A stretch of 64,000 nucleotides of DNA from Stutzerimonas kunmingensis (lineage in GTDB: Bacteria; Pseudomonadota; Gammaproteobacteria; Pseudomonadales; Pseudomonadaceae), in NCBI RefSeq assembly GCF_900114065.1, contig NZ_FORS01000009.1, positions 95,419 to 159,418 on the forward strand, written 5' to 3'. Position 1 is the first letter of the stretch, and each line of letters opens with the position of its first letter. The notes under the pieces are model-generated. The model did not search any database. It saw only the letters and a program-made list of their open reading frames with translations, and was not told the origin of the DNA. A program made the position numbers and the translations under genes. Shown here piece after piece: positions 47,445 to 56,700 of this stretch.

Positions 47445-49884
47445 TGTTCAGAAGTCCACGGAGCGACTTGAAGAGTCGGACGCGTTCGGGTAGTCCGATT
47501 GTTCCGCCGTTAACGATTGCAGAAACGTCCGCGACGTGATCGGTAATATTTCTCTCGGTTCTTGCATTATAAGAGTTAAGAATTCTTCTGTTCACATTAT
47601 TGATTTCCCACCAGACGAAGGCGGATTCAATACCATATTGAAGATTGCTGGTAACCAGATCTGGATTTTTTACAAAGTCTTGGTGGTCTTGCTCATTTTT
47701 TTCATTATGTATGCGAGTGTAGGCGATGTAATTGTTTTTGCCGGTAAGCTGAATTATCCCACGGCCACGATATTTATATCCATCACGGCTTTCTTCATCA
47801 CCGTTTCCGTTTCGGCCAGAATAAACATAGCTGCCTAGGTTTTCTGGGTTTCTTTCATATTTGGCGGGCTCGGTCCATAGCTTTGGCCTAAGCCTAGGGA
47901 ATATCTTGCAGTCGTCCGTGCTCGTATCGTAACCGCGTATATTGTTCCGGCAGCCAAATACTTCTCGCATGCGCTTGGCAGAGTAACTTAGGTTCTCGGA
48001 TTTCACTTTGAAGCCGCTTTCATGGCCTACTTGGCTTAGGAAATGCGCAATAAGCAGTGGCGTGTTTATGTTGTATAGCAATGCGTATTTGTTGAGGTGG
48101 GGAAGTATGGCTTTGGCATAGTCATCGCTGATTTGAGAATTTGCTGTTTTTAGCATTTCTAAAGTAATCAGATCTTTGGGCTTGCCGTTGAAGATAAGCG
48201 GCAGCGAGTAAGGCTGAACATGCCAAACATTCCCGGTCGGGCTAAAATCTAACGCTTCCGCAACAACAGCCCACCAGCTCAGCGTCTTGATCCGCTGCTT
48301 TTCAGTCTGCCAAATTAGATTCGGCTTTCCAGCATCTTCCTCTAGCAACGGATCAAGCTCATCCCACTTACTCTTGTTCCAGTGCCACTCGCTTTCATAG
48401 CGGATGATCAACTGACCGAGGGCCTGCGCCTGCCACGGCTTGGCTAGCGCGGTACGGATTTCCTTGCTGGTCAGCACACCGTCCTTATCGGTGTCGACGA
48501 TGTCATGCAGCCGGGCCAGCGCCAAGATGGGACCGCCATCGGCCTTGCTGATCTTCGCCCGATAGTTGTGCTGTTCGTCCGCGCTCAGCAGGCCTCTGGC
48601 ATTGAAGGCGTAGGCAAGCTTTTCGACGGGCGTTCCGGTTTCCTCGATGCACTGGAAGCCTTCCCACTCCCACGGGCTATGACGAGTAGTAATGAGCTCC
48701 TGCTCGGCGAGCCAGCCGTCGATGGGGTTGCCATTAGCGTCGGCGAACAGGCCCTCCAGCCGCCACCAGTGCATAGTGTTGTCCGCGCCATCCTTGGCCT
48801 GGATTTTTCTCGAAGTGGGGAGCCCATCCAGCAAGGACTGCGGAATGATCAGGTCGACGCCGATCTGCGTGCCATCTTCGTCCAACTTGGGCGGGTTCTC
48901 GGCATTGATATCGTCCCGATGGGTGATCAGTTTGCTCGCACCTTTGTAGACCTTGAGCAGGGTTTTCTTGTCGTCCGGCAAGCGGCTGGCCCAGGCGCGG
49001 CTCCGGGCGATAAAGGCGGGCACATCGTCGCAGCTGAACAGTTCGACATGGACCATGCGCTGAGCGGCGCTGTCGTGCTTCTGGTACAGGCCGGGATGGC
49101 CAATAAGGTCACCCGCCTTGATCGGCAACCCGCTGTCGAGAACGATGACCTTGCCGTATTCCGCTGGCGCGCTGTGCGGTTTGAGCAAGCTGGTGGATAC
49201 ATAGCCGGGCAGTTGCCCCTCGTCGTCGGCTGATAGGGCGGGTTGTGCCGTCCCGCTGATCAGGCTGACCAGCTTGGTGAACTCGCCTTCCGTCTCGCCG
49301 ATGGTGATCTCGGCACCCTTGGATAGCTCCGACAGCTTGGTGGTGTGCTTGCTCGGGCCTGCGCGAACGCTCAGGCCATCGTGCTGCGTATTCACGGTAT
49401 AGCGTTTGGTTTCCCAGAAGGAGGGGCGCGGAAGGTCCGCTTGTGCCTGGTAGCCCGCCCAATCCAGCAGGTGCATGTACAGGCTGTAGAGAGCGAGGCT
49501 TGGAGGGGTTTGTCCTTCGACGATGCTGCCGTCAGCGTTCTTCAGCGGCGGCGGCTGCAGGCTGTGCTTGACCAGAACGAACCCCGTGGAAAAGGGTGCT
49601 CGTTTGACCATGGGAATCTCGTCGGTGAATTCGCTGACCGGGTAGCGCTCATCGATGCGGTAGGCAATTACTTCTCCGTCGGCGATACAGCGCACGCTCG
49701 ACTGGTCGAATGCAGCACTCGTGCCTTCGTCGAAATGCACGCCGCCATGCCATAAGCCGTTTTCGCCGGTGGGGTAGAACCCGCCTTTGGCCTGGGCCAT
49801 ATGTGTAAGCAGTTGCAGCGGATTGTGGCTGGTGTCCTTGCTGGGAAACGGGTAAGCCCAATTGATCGGCTTGTGTTCGGCCAT
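47431..49884 (-). CDS. Type VI secretion effector: degenerate M23-like, SH3, EF-hand and GH19 lysozyme-like domains
   Basis: An 817-residue protein without signal peptide, encoded 48 bases after vgrG. Residues 40-285 look like an M23-peptidase fold (HGGVH at 46-50, ADGEVIAYR, SLYMHL, IKAGDLIGHPG, VHVELF at 278-283) split by an SH3-type domain at about 160-235 (RYTVNTQHDGLSVRAGPS). The usual zinc ligands are only partly kept. An EF-hand loop follows (464-475, DTDKDGVLTSKE). The C-terminal part from about residue 590 is GH19/lysozyme-like, with QVGHESGF (Glu622 as probable acid) and YKYRGRGIIQLTGKNNY. Codon use changes from GC-rich to AT-rich near residue 490, so the C-terminal toxin was probably swapped in. 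Expected action: peptidoglycan cleavage in rival cells. Confidence 0.85.
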   Translation of the reverse strand: MAEHKPINWAYPFPSKDTSHNPLQLLTHMAQAKGGFYPTGENGLWHGGVHFDEGTSAAFDQSSVRCIADGEVIAYRIDERYPVSEFTDEIPMVKRAPFSTGFVLVKHSLQPPPLKNADGSIVEGQTPPSLALYSLYMHLLDWAGYQAQADLPRPSFWETKRYTVNTQHDGLSVRAGPSKHTTKLSELSKGAEITIGETEGEFTKLVSLISGTAQPALSADDEGQLPGYVSTSLLKPHSAPAEYGKVIVLDSGLPIKAGDLIGHPGLYQKHDSAAQRMVHVELFSCDDVPAFIARSRAWASRLPDDKKTLLKVYKGASKLITHRDDINAENPPKLDEDGTQIGVDLIIPQSLLDGLPTSRKIQAKDGADNTMHWWRLEGLFADANGNPIDGWLAEQELITTRHSPWEWEGFQCIEETGTPVEKLAYAFNARGLLSADEQHNYRAKISKADGGPILALARLHDIVDTDKDGVLTSKEIRTALAKPWQAQALGQLIIRYESEWHWNKSKWDELDPLLEEDAGKPNLIWQTEKQRIKTLSWWAVVAEALDFSPTGNVWHVQPYSLPLIFNGKPKDLITLEMLKTANSQISDDYAKAILPHLNKYALLYNINTPLLIAHFLSQVGHESGFKVKSENLSYSAKRMREVFGCRNNIRGYDTSTDDCKIFPRLRPKLWTEPAKYERNPENLGSYVYSGRNGNGDEESRDGYKYRGRGIIQLTGKNNYIAYTRIHNEKNEQDHQDFVKNPDLVTSNLQYGIESAFVWWEINNVNRRILNSYNARTERNITDHVADVSAIVNGGTIGLPERVRLFKSLRGLLNNEPT

Positions 49885-49932
49885 GTTCGATGCTTCCTTG
49901 CGTTCGATCCGGCTGCGCAGCCGGCACTGTTC

Positions 49933-51981
49933 TTAGCCCGAGAAATTGAGCGAGCGCTTGCGTTTGCGGAGCAGGCTGTCCGCCTCGGCCGGCAGTGCCT
50001 GCTCCAACAAGCTCCCGGCCTTGTCGCTGTCCGCGACCCCTGGCAGTACCGGTGGCTTGATCTTGATCCCCGAGCCCTTGCCCGGTGCGCCGCCGGCGTT
50101 GATTCGCGCCAGCGGGCCGGAGACGGTGATGCCGCCCGGATCGAGCTTGATGAAGCTTCCTCCGGCCTTGAGGGTCAGTTCGACACCGGCTTCGATGACC
50201 ATCTTTTGCCCGGCCTTGAGGTGGATCTCACGGCCGGCCTTGGTCAGTTGGGCGGTGCCGAGCTTGATGTGTTGGGTCTGGCCGACAGTGAGGTGGTCGT
50301 CGGGTTTGACTTCGACCTTGCGATCGCCGGCAACGATCAGGTGTTCTTCGGCCTTGAACTCGCTGTAGCTGTTGGCCTCCACGGTGTCGTGACGTTCGTG
50401 GCCGACGCGGATCTTCTGGTCGTGCTCGATGTTCTCGTCCCAGTCGCGCTGGGCGTGGAGGTAGATCTGTTCGGCGCCCTTGCGGTCTTCGATGAGCAGC
50501 TCGTTGTAGCCGCCACCACCCGGGCTGCTCAGGGTCTTGAACACCGTGCGGGTCTTGTTCGCCGGCAGGTCGTAAGGAACCTGATGCTCCTTGTGGTACA
50601 GGCAGCCGGTCACCAGCGGTTGATCGGGATCGCCTTCGAGGAAGGTCACCAGCACTTCCATCCCGACCCGCGGGATGGCGATGCCGCCGTAGCGGCCGCC
50701 GGCCCAGATGGAGGAGACGCGCAGCCAGCAGCTGGTCTTGTCGTCGGCCTGGCCTTCGCGATCCCAGTGGAATTGAACGCGCACGCGACCGTACTGGTCG
50801 CAGTGGATTTCTTCGCCCGCCGGGCCGGTGACCACGGCGGTCTGGCTGCCGAGGACTTTCGGTTTCGGATGGTTAAGTGCCGGGCGGAAAGGGATATCCC
50901 AGGGCGTAGCGGTGAAGTGGTTGCGGTAGCCCTGAGTGAAACCGTCACCGGTATCGACATGGCTGGTGACCGACTCTTCCAGCACCTGTGGCTGCTTGCC
51001 TTCGTGCAGCACTTCGGTAAGCAGCCACAGGTCGTTCCATTCGCGGCGCGGGTGGTCGGAGATTTCCAGCAGATGGCCACTGACCAGCCGCGGCTGGTCA
51101 CTGTTGCCCTCGGCCAGGCGGTAGTCGTGGCGGTGGCGCTCCAGCGCGCGTTGCGAGAGGTGTTTGCCGCGGGCGCGCGCGGCAAAGCGGCCGGGGTAGT
51201 CGTAGTCCTCCAGGTCGGGCTGCGGCATGGCGTTTGCCGCCGGTTCGCCGCGGTGGGCTGCCTCCATCAGCAGCCTGGGTTGTTCGAAGTCGTAATCACG
51301 GCGGCTGACCCGGCTGGTGCGTGTCGCGACGCGCACGGCGAAGCGCTTGATCACCGGCTCGTCGGCCGTCATGCCGTTGTCCTGCAGATAGGCGGTCGGC
51401 TGGCCGAGTCGGGCGAAGCTGGTCTGGTCGTCGCCGAAGACCAGCACGTGGCCTCTGGTGCTGTGCTCGAAGTGGTAATGGATACCTTCTTCCTCGCACA
51501 GGCGTTGGATGAAGTGCAGATCCGATTCGTCGTACTGCACGCAGTACTCGCGCGGCGGGTAGATCACCGGGCCGAGCTGGAAGCGGTAGGCATCGGCCTG
51601 GATGCCGTGTTCCTCGAGTACCTGGGCGATGATCTGCGGCACGCTGAGGTGCTGGAAGATGCGCTGGTTGGTGCGATGGGCGAGGTAGGCCAGCTGCGGC
51701 ACCAGCGTGAGCCGATAGCGGGTCAGGCGCTTGCCTGATTCACCCTGGGCGATGCGGTGGACCAGGCCGTGGATGCCCATGCCGGCGGGGTCGAAGGCAA
51801 GAAAGGCGGGTTTATGCAGCAGTGCCTGCAGGTCGAGGTCGGGGCGCTCGCTGACCAGTTCCAGGTCGAAACGATAGGGCTGGCTGATGGCCTCGCGGCC
51901 CCGGAATTCGAGCACCTTAAAGTCGTGATCGACGCCTTCTAGGGTCAGGCTGAAGTGGGTTTCATTGGCCGCGTTGAACAT
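49933..51981 (-). CDS. vgrG: Type VI secretion spike protein VgrG (TssI)
   Basis: VgrG trimers form the puncturing tip of the type VI needle and carry effectors. The 682-residue protein contains the gp27/gp5-like core (FSLTLEGVDHDFKVLEFRGREAISQPYRFDLELVSE at the start, YCVQYDESDLHFIQRLCEEEGIHYHFEH, then the OB-fold part PAGEEIHCDQYGRVRVQFHWDREG and WAGGRYGGIAIPRVGMEVLVTFLEGDPDQPLVTGCLY) and a repeated beta-helix stalk (KAEEHLIVAGDRKVEVKPDDHLTVGQTQHIKLG). After about residue 600 a Gly-rich tail ends KRKRSLNFSG. No catalytic extension is apparent. It precedes the effector gene by 48 bases, implying it is the carrier. Confidence 0.96.
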   Translation of the reverse strand: MFNAANETHFSLTLEGVDHDFKVLEFRGREAISQPYRFDLELVSERPDLDLQALLHKPAFLAFDPAGMGIHGLVHRIAQGESGKRLTRYRLTLVPQLAYLAHRTNQRIFQHLSVPQIIAQVLEEHGIQADAYRFQLGPVIYPPREYCVQYDESDLHFIQRLCEEEGIHYHFEHSTRGHVLVFGDDQTSFARLGQPTAYLQDNGMTADEPVIKRFAVRVATRTSRVSRRDYDFEQPRLLMEAAHRGEPAANAMPQPDLEDYDYPGRFAARARGKHLSQRALERHRHDYRLAEGNSDQPRLVSGHLLEISDHPRREWNDLWLLTEVLHEGKQPQVLEESVTSHVDTGDGFTQGYRNHFTATPWDIPFRPALNHPKPKVLGSQTAVVTGPAGEEIHCDQYGRVRVQFHWDREGQADDKTSCWLRVSSIWAGGRYGGIAIPRVGMEVLVTFLEGDPDQPLVTGCLYHKEHQVPYDLPANKTRTVFKTLSSPGGGGYNELLIEDRKGAEQIYLHAQRDWDENIEHDQKIRVGHERHDTVEANSYSEFKAEEHLIVAGDRKVEVKPDDHLTVGQTQHIKLGTAQLTKAGREIHLKAGQKMVIEAGVELTLKAGGSFIKLDPGGITVSGPLARINAGGAPGKGSGIKIKPPVLPGVADSDKAGSLLEQALPAEADSLLRKRKRSLNFSG

Positions 51982-52002
51982 TGGGCTGTCCTTGTCCTGA
52001 TG

Positions 52003-52974
52003 TCATCCGTGGGAGTGGCCGAACCAGCGCTGCCAACGGCTCGGTGCGGGGCGGCTGAAGGCGTGCAACAGGCCCGCCGCATCGATGCTGCGCTGCGCTT
52101 CGTCGAATGCCAGCGCCAGACGCAGCGCCGGCCAGCAGTGCGCGGGCAGCTGAGGCGGCCGTTGCAGCGCGCGATCCAGCTCCATGGCCTTGGCCTGGCG
52201 GGCGCTGAGCCTGCGATAAGGGTGGCTGCCGCTGGCCAGTTCATAGAGCACGCAGGCCAGGGCGTACACATCCGACGCGGCGGTCAGCTCGCCGCCGTCG
52301 AGCAGTTCCAGGGCTGCATAACGCGGCGTCCAGGCGGCGAAGCGCGTGCGGCACAGGCGCGGCAAACCGGGAAGCAGGCCTTCCAGCGGTTGGCCGAGGC
52401 CATAGTCGAACAGGCGCAGGCCGTCATCGGCGAGCATTACGTTGCTCGGTTTCAGGTCGCCATGCAGCACGCCCAGGCTGTGGGAGTAGGTAAGCGCTTC
52501 CAGCAGTGGTAGCGCGATGCCCTGCAGTTCGCTCCAAGGCATGCCCTGCGGGCGTTCGCAGAGCAGCTGGTCGAGGGTCGGGCCCTTAAGCAGTTCTAGA
52601 GTGATAAAGGCGCGCTGGCTGCTTGGGTCAATGTCGAAGTTATACAGGCGCACCACATGCCGATGGCTGAGGCGTGTGGTCAGCGCGTACTCGCTGTAGA
52701 GCAGGGCGCTGGCATCGGGGTATTCGGCGAAATCCTCGCTGAGCGTCTTCAGCGCCACGTAGGGTTCCGGATCGCCGAACTGTTCGCGCAGCAGGTCACG
52801 GGCGCGATAGACCGCACCCATGCCGCCGACGCCGAGCAGGCGTTCGATCCGGTAGCGGCCGCCGAGCACGTCCGGCAGTTCGCCGACAGGCGTCTTCGGT
52901 TCCACCGAAACCGGCGTGGCCGCGGTCGATGCGAGCGCAAAATAGGTGAGATCGCAGGCGGGCTGGGCATTCAT
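52003..52974 (-). CDS. ppkA: Type VI-associated Ser/Thr protein kinase (PpkA-like)
   Basis: A 323-residue protein kinase of the Hanks type, matching the threonine-phosphorylation pathway that activates some type VI systems through the FHA protein. Visible: Gly-rich loop LLGVGGMGAVYRA, Lys76 (VALKTL), catalytic loop LHGDLKPSN (Asp173; HGD in place of HRD), metal site FDYGLG (Asp190; DYG in place of DFG) and ALACVLYELASGSHPYRRL. There is no transmembrane segment or periplasmic sensor domain, unlike the approximately 1,000-residue PpkA of P. aeruginosa. I started at MNAQPACD, overlapping the phosphatase stop (ATGA). Confidence 0.9.
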   Translation of the reverse strand: MNAQPACDLTYFALASTAATPVSVEPKTPVGELPDVLGGRYRIERLLGVGGMGAVYRARDLLREQFGDPEPYVALKTLSEDFAEYPDASALLYSEYALTTRLSHRHVVRLYNFDIDPSSQRAFITLELLKGPTLDQLLCERPQGMPWSELQGIALPLLEALTYSHSLGVLHGDLKPSNVMLADDGLRLFDYGLGQPLEGLLPGLPRLCRTRFAAWTPRYAALELLDGGELTAASDVYALACVLYELASGSHPYRRLSARQAKAMELDRALQRPPQLPAHCWPALRLALAFDEAQRSIDAAGLLHAFSRPAPSRWQRWFGHSHG

Positions 52975-53702
52975 CGGCGGATCACCACGGCGCTGAGATT
53001 GTCTCGCGCCGGGCCCTTGAGTGCCTGGCGAAACAGCCGTTCCAGCGCCAGCTGCGTGGACGGCAGGCTGAGTGCGGCGCCGAGCGCGTCGGCGGACATG
53101 CTCTGGTAGAGCCCATCGCTGCACAGCAGCAGCGTGTCGCCCGGGAATACGGCGAATTCGAGGATATCCAGCTCCAGCTTCTCGCTGGCGCCGATGGCGC
53201 GGGTCAACGCATGGGCGGCTGGGTGTTTGGCGGCTAGCTCGGGGCTGAGCTGCTGCTCGTCGATCAGTTGCTGCAACAGCGAGTGGTCGCGTGACAGCTG
53301 ATAGAGACGGCCGCTGCGCCACAGGTAGCAGCGGCTGTCGCCGGCCCAGATGCACGCGGCGCGGTCACCTCCCATGAGCAGGGCGACCACGGTGCTGCCA
53401 ATCACCGGGTCCGGGCGCTCTGCGGTGACCGTCAGTTCCTGGCTGAGCCGGCGATTGAGCTCGTGCAGACAGCGCCGCAACGCCCGCAGTCGCTCCGGCA
53501 GATCGCCGCCGCTGGAAAGCTCGGCCAGCTGCTCGATGATCAGGCGACTGGCCAGGGCTCCGTTCTGGTGTCCGCCCATGCCGTCGGCCACGGCCCAGAG
53601 CCCGGCCTGCGGCAGGTCGAGAAAGGCATCTTCGTTGCGCGCCCGCACCTTGCCGGTGTCGGTGCGCGCGGCGCTGCGCCAGCTGCATGCCGTTGCGTTC
53701 AT
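52971..53702 (-). CDS. pppA: PP2C-family protein phosphatase (PppA-like)
   Basis: A 243-residue metal-dependent Ser/Thr phosphatase that reverses the kinase action in type VI regulation. All main PP2C motifs are present: RNEDAFLD, VADGMGGHQNGALAS, GSTVVALL, IWAGDSRCYLWRSG, LTRAIGA, LLLCSDGLYQSM and ARDNLSAVVIRR. The start ATG overlaps the tssM stop by one base (TGATG), and the stop overlaps the kinase start. Confidence 0.94.
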   Translation of the reverse strand: MNATACSWRSAARTDTGKVRARNEDAFLDLPQAGLWAVADGMGGHQNGALASRLIIEQLAELSSGGDLPERLRALRRCLHELNRRLSQELTVTAERPDPVIGSTVVALLMGGDRAACIWAGDSRCYLWRSGRLYQLSRDHSLLQQLIDEQQLSPELAAKHPAAHALTRAIGASEKLELDILEFAVFPGDTLLLCSDGLYQSMSADALGAALSLPSTQLALERLFRQALKGPARDNLSAVVIRR

Positions 53703-56700
53703 CACAGCGTCGCCGGCAGCTTGAAGCCGCGCAGCAGCGCGAGGTCGAACGGATTCGGCGAGCGCTGCGCATGCAGCAGGTAATTGGCGCGCAGGCCGCC
53801 GAGATCGGCCTTGAGCATCAACACGTCGCGGCCGCTGTGGTAGTCGACCTGCATCAGGTCGATCAGGCGGAACAGCGACCAGGGCCCGGTGTTCTTCTCG
53901 ATACCCACGCGACGGCCGCCGAGTTCTTCGACCACCAGGCTGGTGCGTCCGTCGTCGGCTTCGGCCGGCCAGCGGAACGCGGTCTGCACAATCGGCCCGT
54001 GGCGGTATTCCATCTGCTGGTTGCCGAAGCGGAAGTCGGCACGACCCAGGCTTGAATCCAGCGAATAGGGCTCGAGTTTGAACAGGATCAGCGGCTCGTT
54101 GGGGTTCTCGGCGAAGAAGCTGCGGCGAATGGTCTGCGCCCGGCTCATCTGCGCGAGGAACTGCTCGGACAGCGGCAGACCGCGACCGTCGACCCGGCGC
54201 AGCTGATACTGGCCAGCGCTGCCGCTGACGAAGGGTTTGAGGTAGCGCTCGAAGAAGCTGTCCGCCAGACCCTGGGCCTTGAAAAACTCGCGGAAGTCGG
54301 CGAGGGCGACGTCGCTGGCGCTGTGGGCGCTGAACGGATAACGCTCGCGCAGCGAACCGCGGTAGCTGGCGTAGAGCTCGTTGCGATAGCGCTGGTTGAG
54401 GTAGTGGTAGGCGTCGGTGAGCACCAGCGACCAGCTGTCTTCGGCCAGCAGCCCCAGCCACTTGCCGACCGGTTGTGGCAGGCGTGCAGCGCTGCCGCGC
54501 AGCTGGTTGATGGCGTCGCGCTGGCCGCCCATGCGTGCCTTGGCCATTTCGAAGGCGGCCTGTTCCGGTGCGCTGGCATGGGCCAGGGAAGCCAGCTGCA
54601 GCTGCAGGGCGTCAAGGGCGTGCAGACTGGCACTCAACTCGGGGCCGGCCGCGCCGTTTTCATCGAGCAACTGGTGCAGCGGTGCGAAGCGGCGCTCCAG
54701 GGTCTTGCGCGCGGTGTCCGGGATATTCTTCAGCATGGCGGCCTGGGCCTGCTCGGCTGCAGCGGTGGCCAGCTTGGCCGCCTTGCCGAGCTTGCCGCCC
54801 GCGCCTTGCGCCGCTTCGGCCAGCTCGCCGGCCCCGGCGGTCGCCTCGGCCAGACCGGCGAAGCGGGTGTTCTCGCGTACTTCCAGCAGCAGTTGCAGCA
54901 GCGGCGAGTTGGCAGCGGTGAGCCCGGCGAGCTGCGCGGCACCCAGGGCCGCACTACCGGCGGGGAGGATGTTCAGCTGGGCGATCGCTTCACTCCAGTG
55001 CGCGGCATAATCGCGGAAGTACAGCTGCTCCATTTCCACCAGCAGACGGCCGAGGTCCTTGGCGCTGAGGCTGTCGCCTTCGCCCAGCACCCAGTTGTCG
55101 CGGAGGATTTCGCTGACCAGATCGGCGCCCTGAGCGACGAACAGTTTTTGGTAGCCGCGCTGGGTATAGAAGCCGGGAATCGTGTAATCGCCACCGACGA
55201 ATAGTGGCGCCTGCGGGCCGAGTCGCGTGTTGAGCCGGTAGTCGGGAAGGTTGCGCGCCTGATCGCGCAGCATGCGGTACACCACCGCCGCCAGCGATTC
55301 GCTGCGTAGCTGGGCACGGGCCTTGGCCACCAGATTGTCGTTCAGCTGATACGGCGCAAAGGATTCTTCCAGCAGCCGCGCAAAGTGCGTGTTGAGTCCC
55401 TGCTGTGCCACGGCATTGCCGGGATGGCGCAGCGACCAGTCGGCGGCCAGCCAGTCCTTGAGAAACGCCGCATCACGGCGCTCGGCCAGGTTCAACATGA
55501 GGTACGCGCGCAGGCTGCCGAGCAGCTGTTCGCGGTCGTTCAGGTTGGCGCGAATCTGCGCTTCCAGCTGCCGACCGACCCGTGGAAGCAGCAGCGTTTC
55601 CAGATTGCGACGGTAGGCGTCGTGCAATGTCGGGTCGACCGCCTCGCCCTGATACAGGCCACCACGGCGTAGCCAGGACACATCGTCCCTGGGCGGAAAT
55701 ATCTGGGTCGCCGCGTAGCTCGCGTCCAGCGCCTTGAGGGTGCGCAGTGCCTTGGCTTCCGCCTCGATGGTCTTGCGTTCGCCACCCAGCGTCTGGGCGA
55801 TGCCGCGCAGCTGTTCCAGGCGCTCGTGGTTGCTGGAGAAGTTCAGTGCCCAGGCGCCGCCGAACAGCACCAGGCAACCGAAGGCGCCTGCATAAAGCGC
55901 GCGCTGGCCCCAGTCGATGCGGCGGACCTCGCGCTGATCGAGGCCCGCCAGTTCGGCTTCGGGAAAGATCACCCGGCTGAGCAGTTGATTGATGAAGCGT
56001 GCACGACCGCTGCGGAAGGTCGGCAATGCGCTGCTGGCCAGGCCGAGCTGGCGGCCGATGCCGGCAGTGAGCGGGTCGAGACCTTCGCGTAGCTGTGGCG
56101 CGCTGGTCAGGTAGAAGCCACGTAGCTGGCTGGCACGCTGATAGCGGTTGCCGGCAAACGCGAGTTCGATGAACAGGCTCAGGCGCTCGCCGATCTGCCC
56201 CAGCTGATGCGGAAAGTCGAGGATGCGTCCGCGGCGCTGGGTGTCACGTTCCTGGTGCATGCGCATGATTACCTGGCTGTTCAGCCGGCGCAGCAGTTCC
56301 TCGAACTCCTCGCGTACCACCTGCGCATCGCTGCCGTTCTGCTCCTTACGGAAGCTGACGCCGAGCACCTGATCGCTTTCCTCGCGGGACAGCTGATCGA
56401 AGAACTCGTCGAAACCGAGAATCCGATCGGCCTTGCTCAGCACCAGATAGACGGGTACATCGACGCCCAGGCGCTGGTGGATCTCATGCAGGCGCTGGCG
56501 AGCCTGACGGGCAAGGTTCTCCAGCTCCAGTTCATTGCCGCCTAGCAGCTGATCCACCGGCAGGTTGACCAGTACGCCGTTGAGCGGTCGGGCACGGCGC
56601 TTGCGCAGCAGGCCGAGCAAGGTGTCCCAGGCGCTACCGTCGACGGCGGCGTCGGGCTGGGTCAGATAGCGGCCGGCGGTATCGATCAGCACGGCATGAT

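Noticed and set aside
49801..51738. Long plus-strand open frame opposite vgrG
   Set aside because: Same reason: it mirrors the whole vgrG gene and has no family features.
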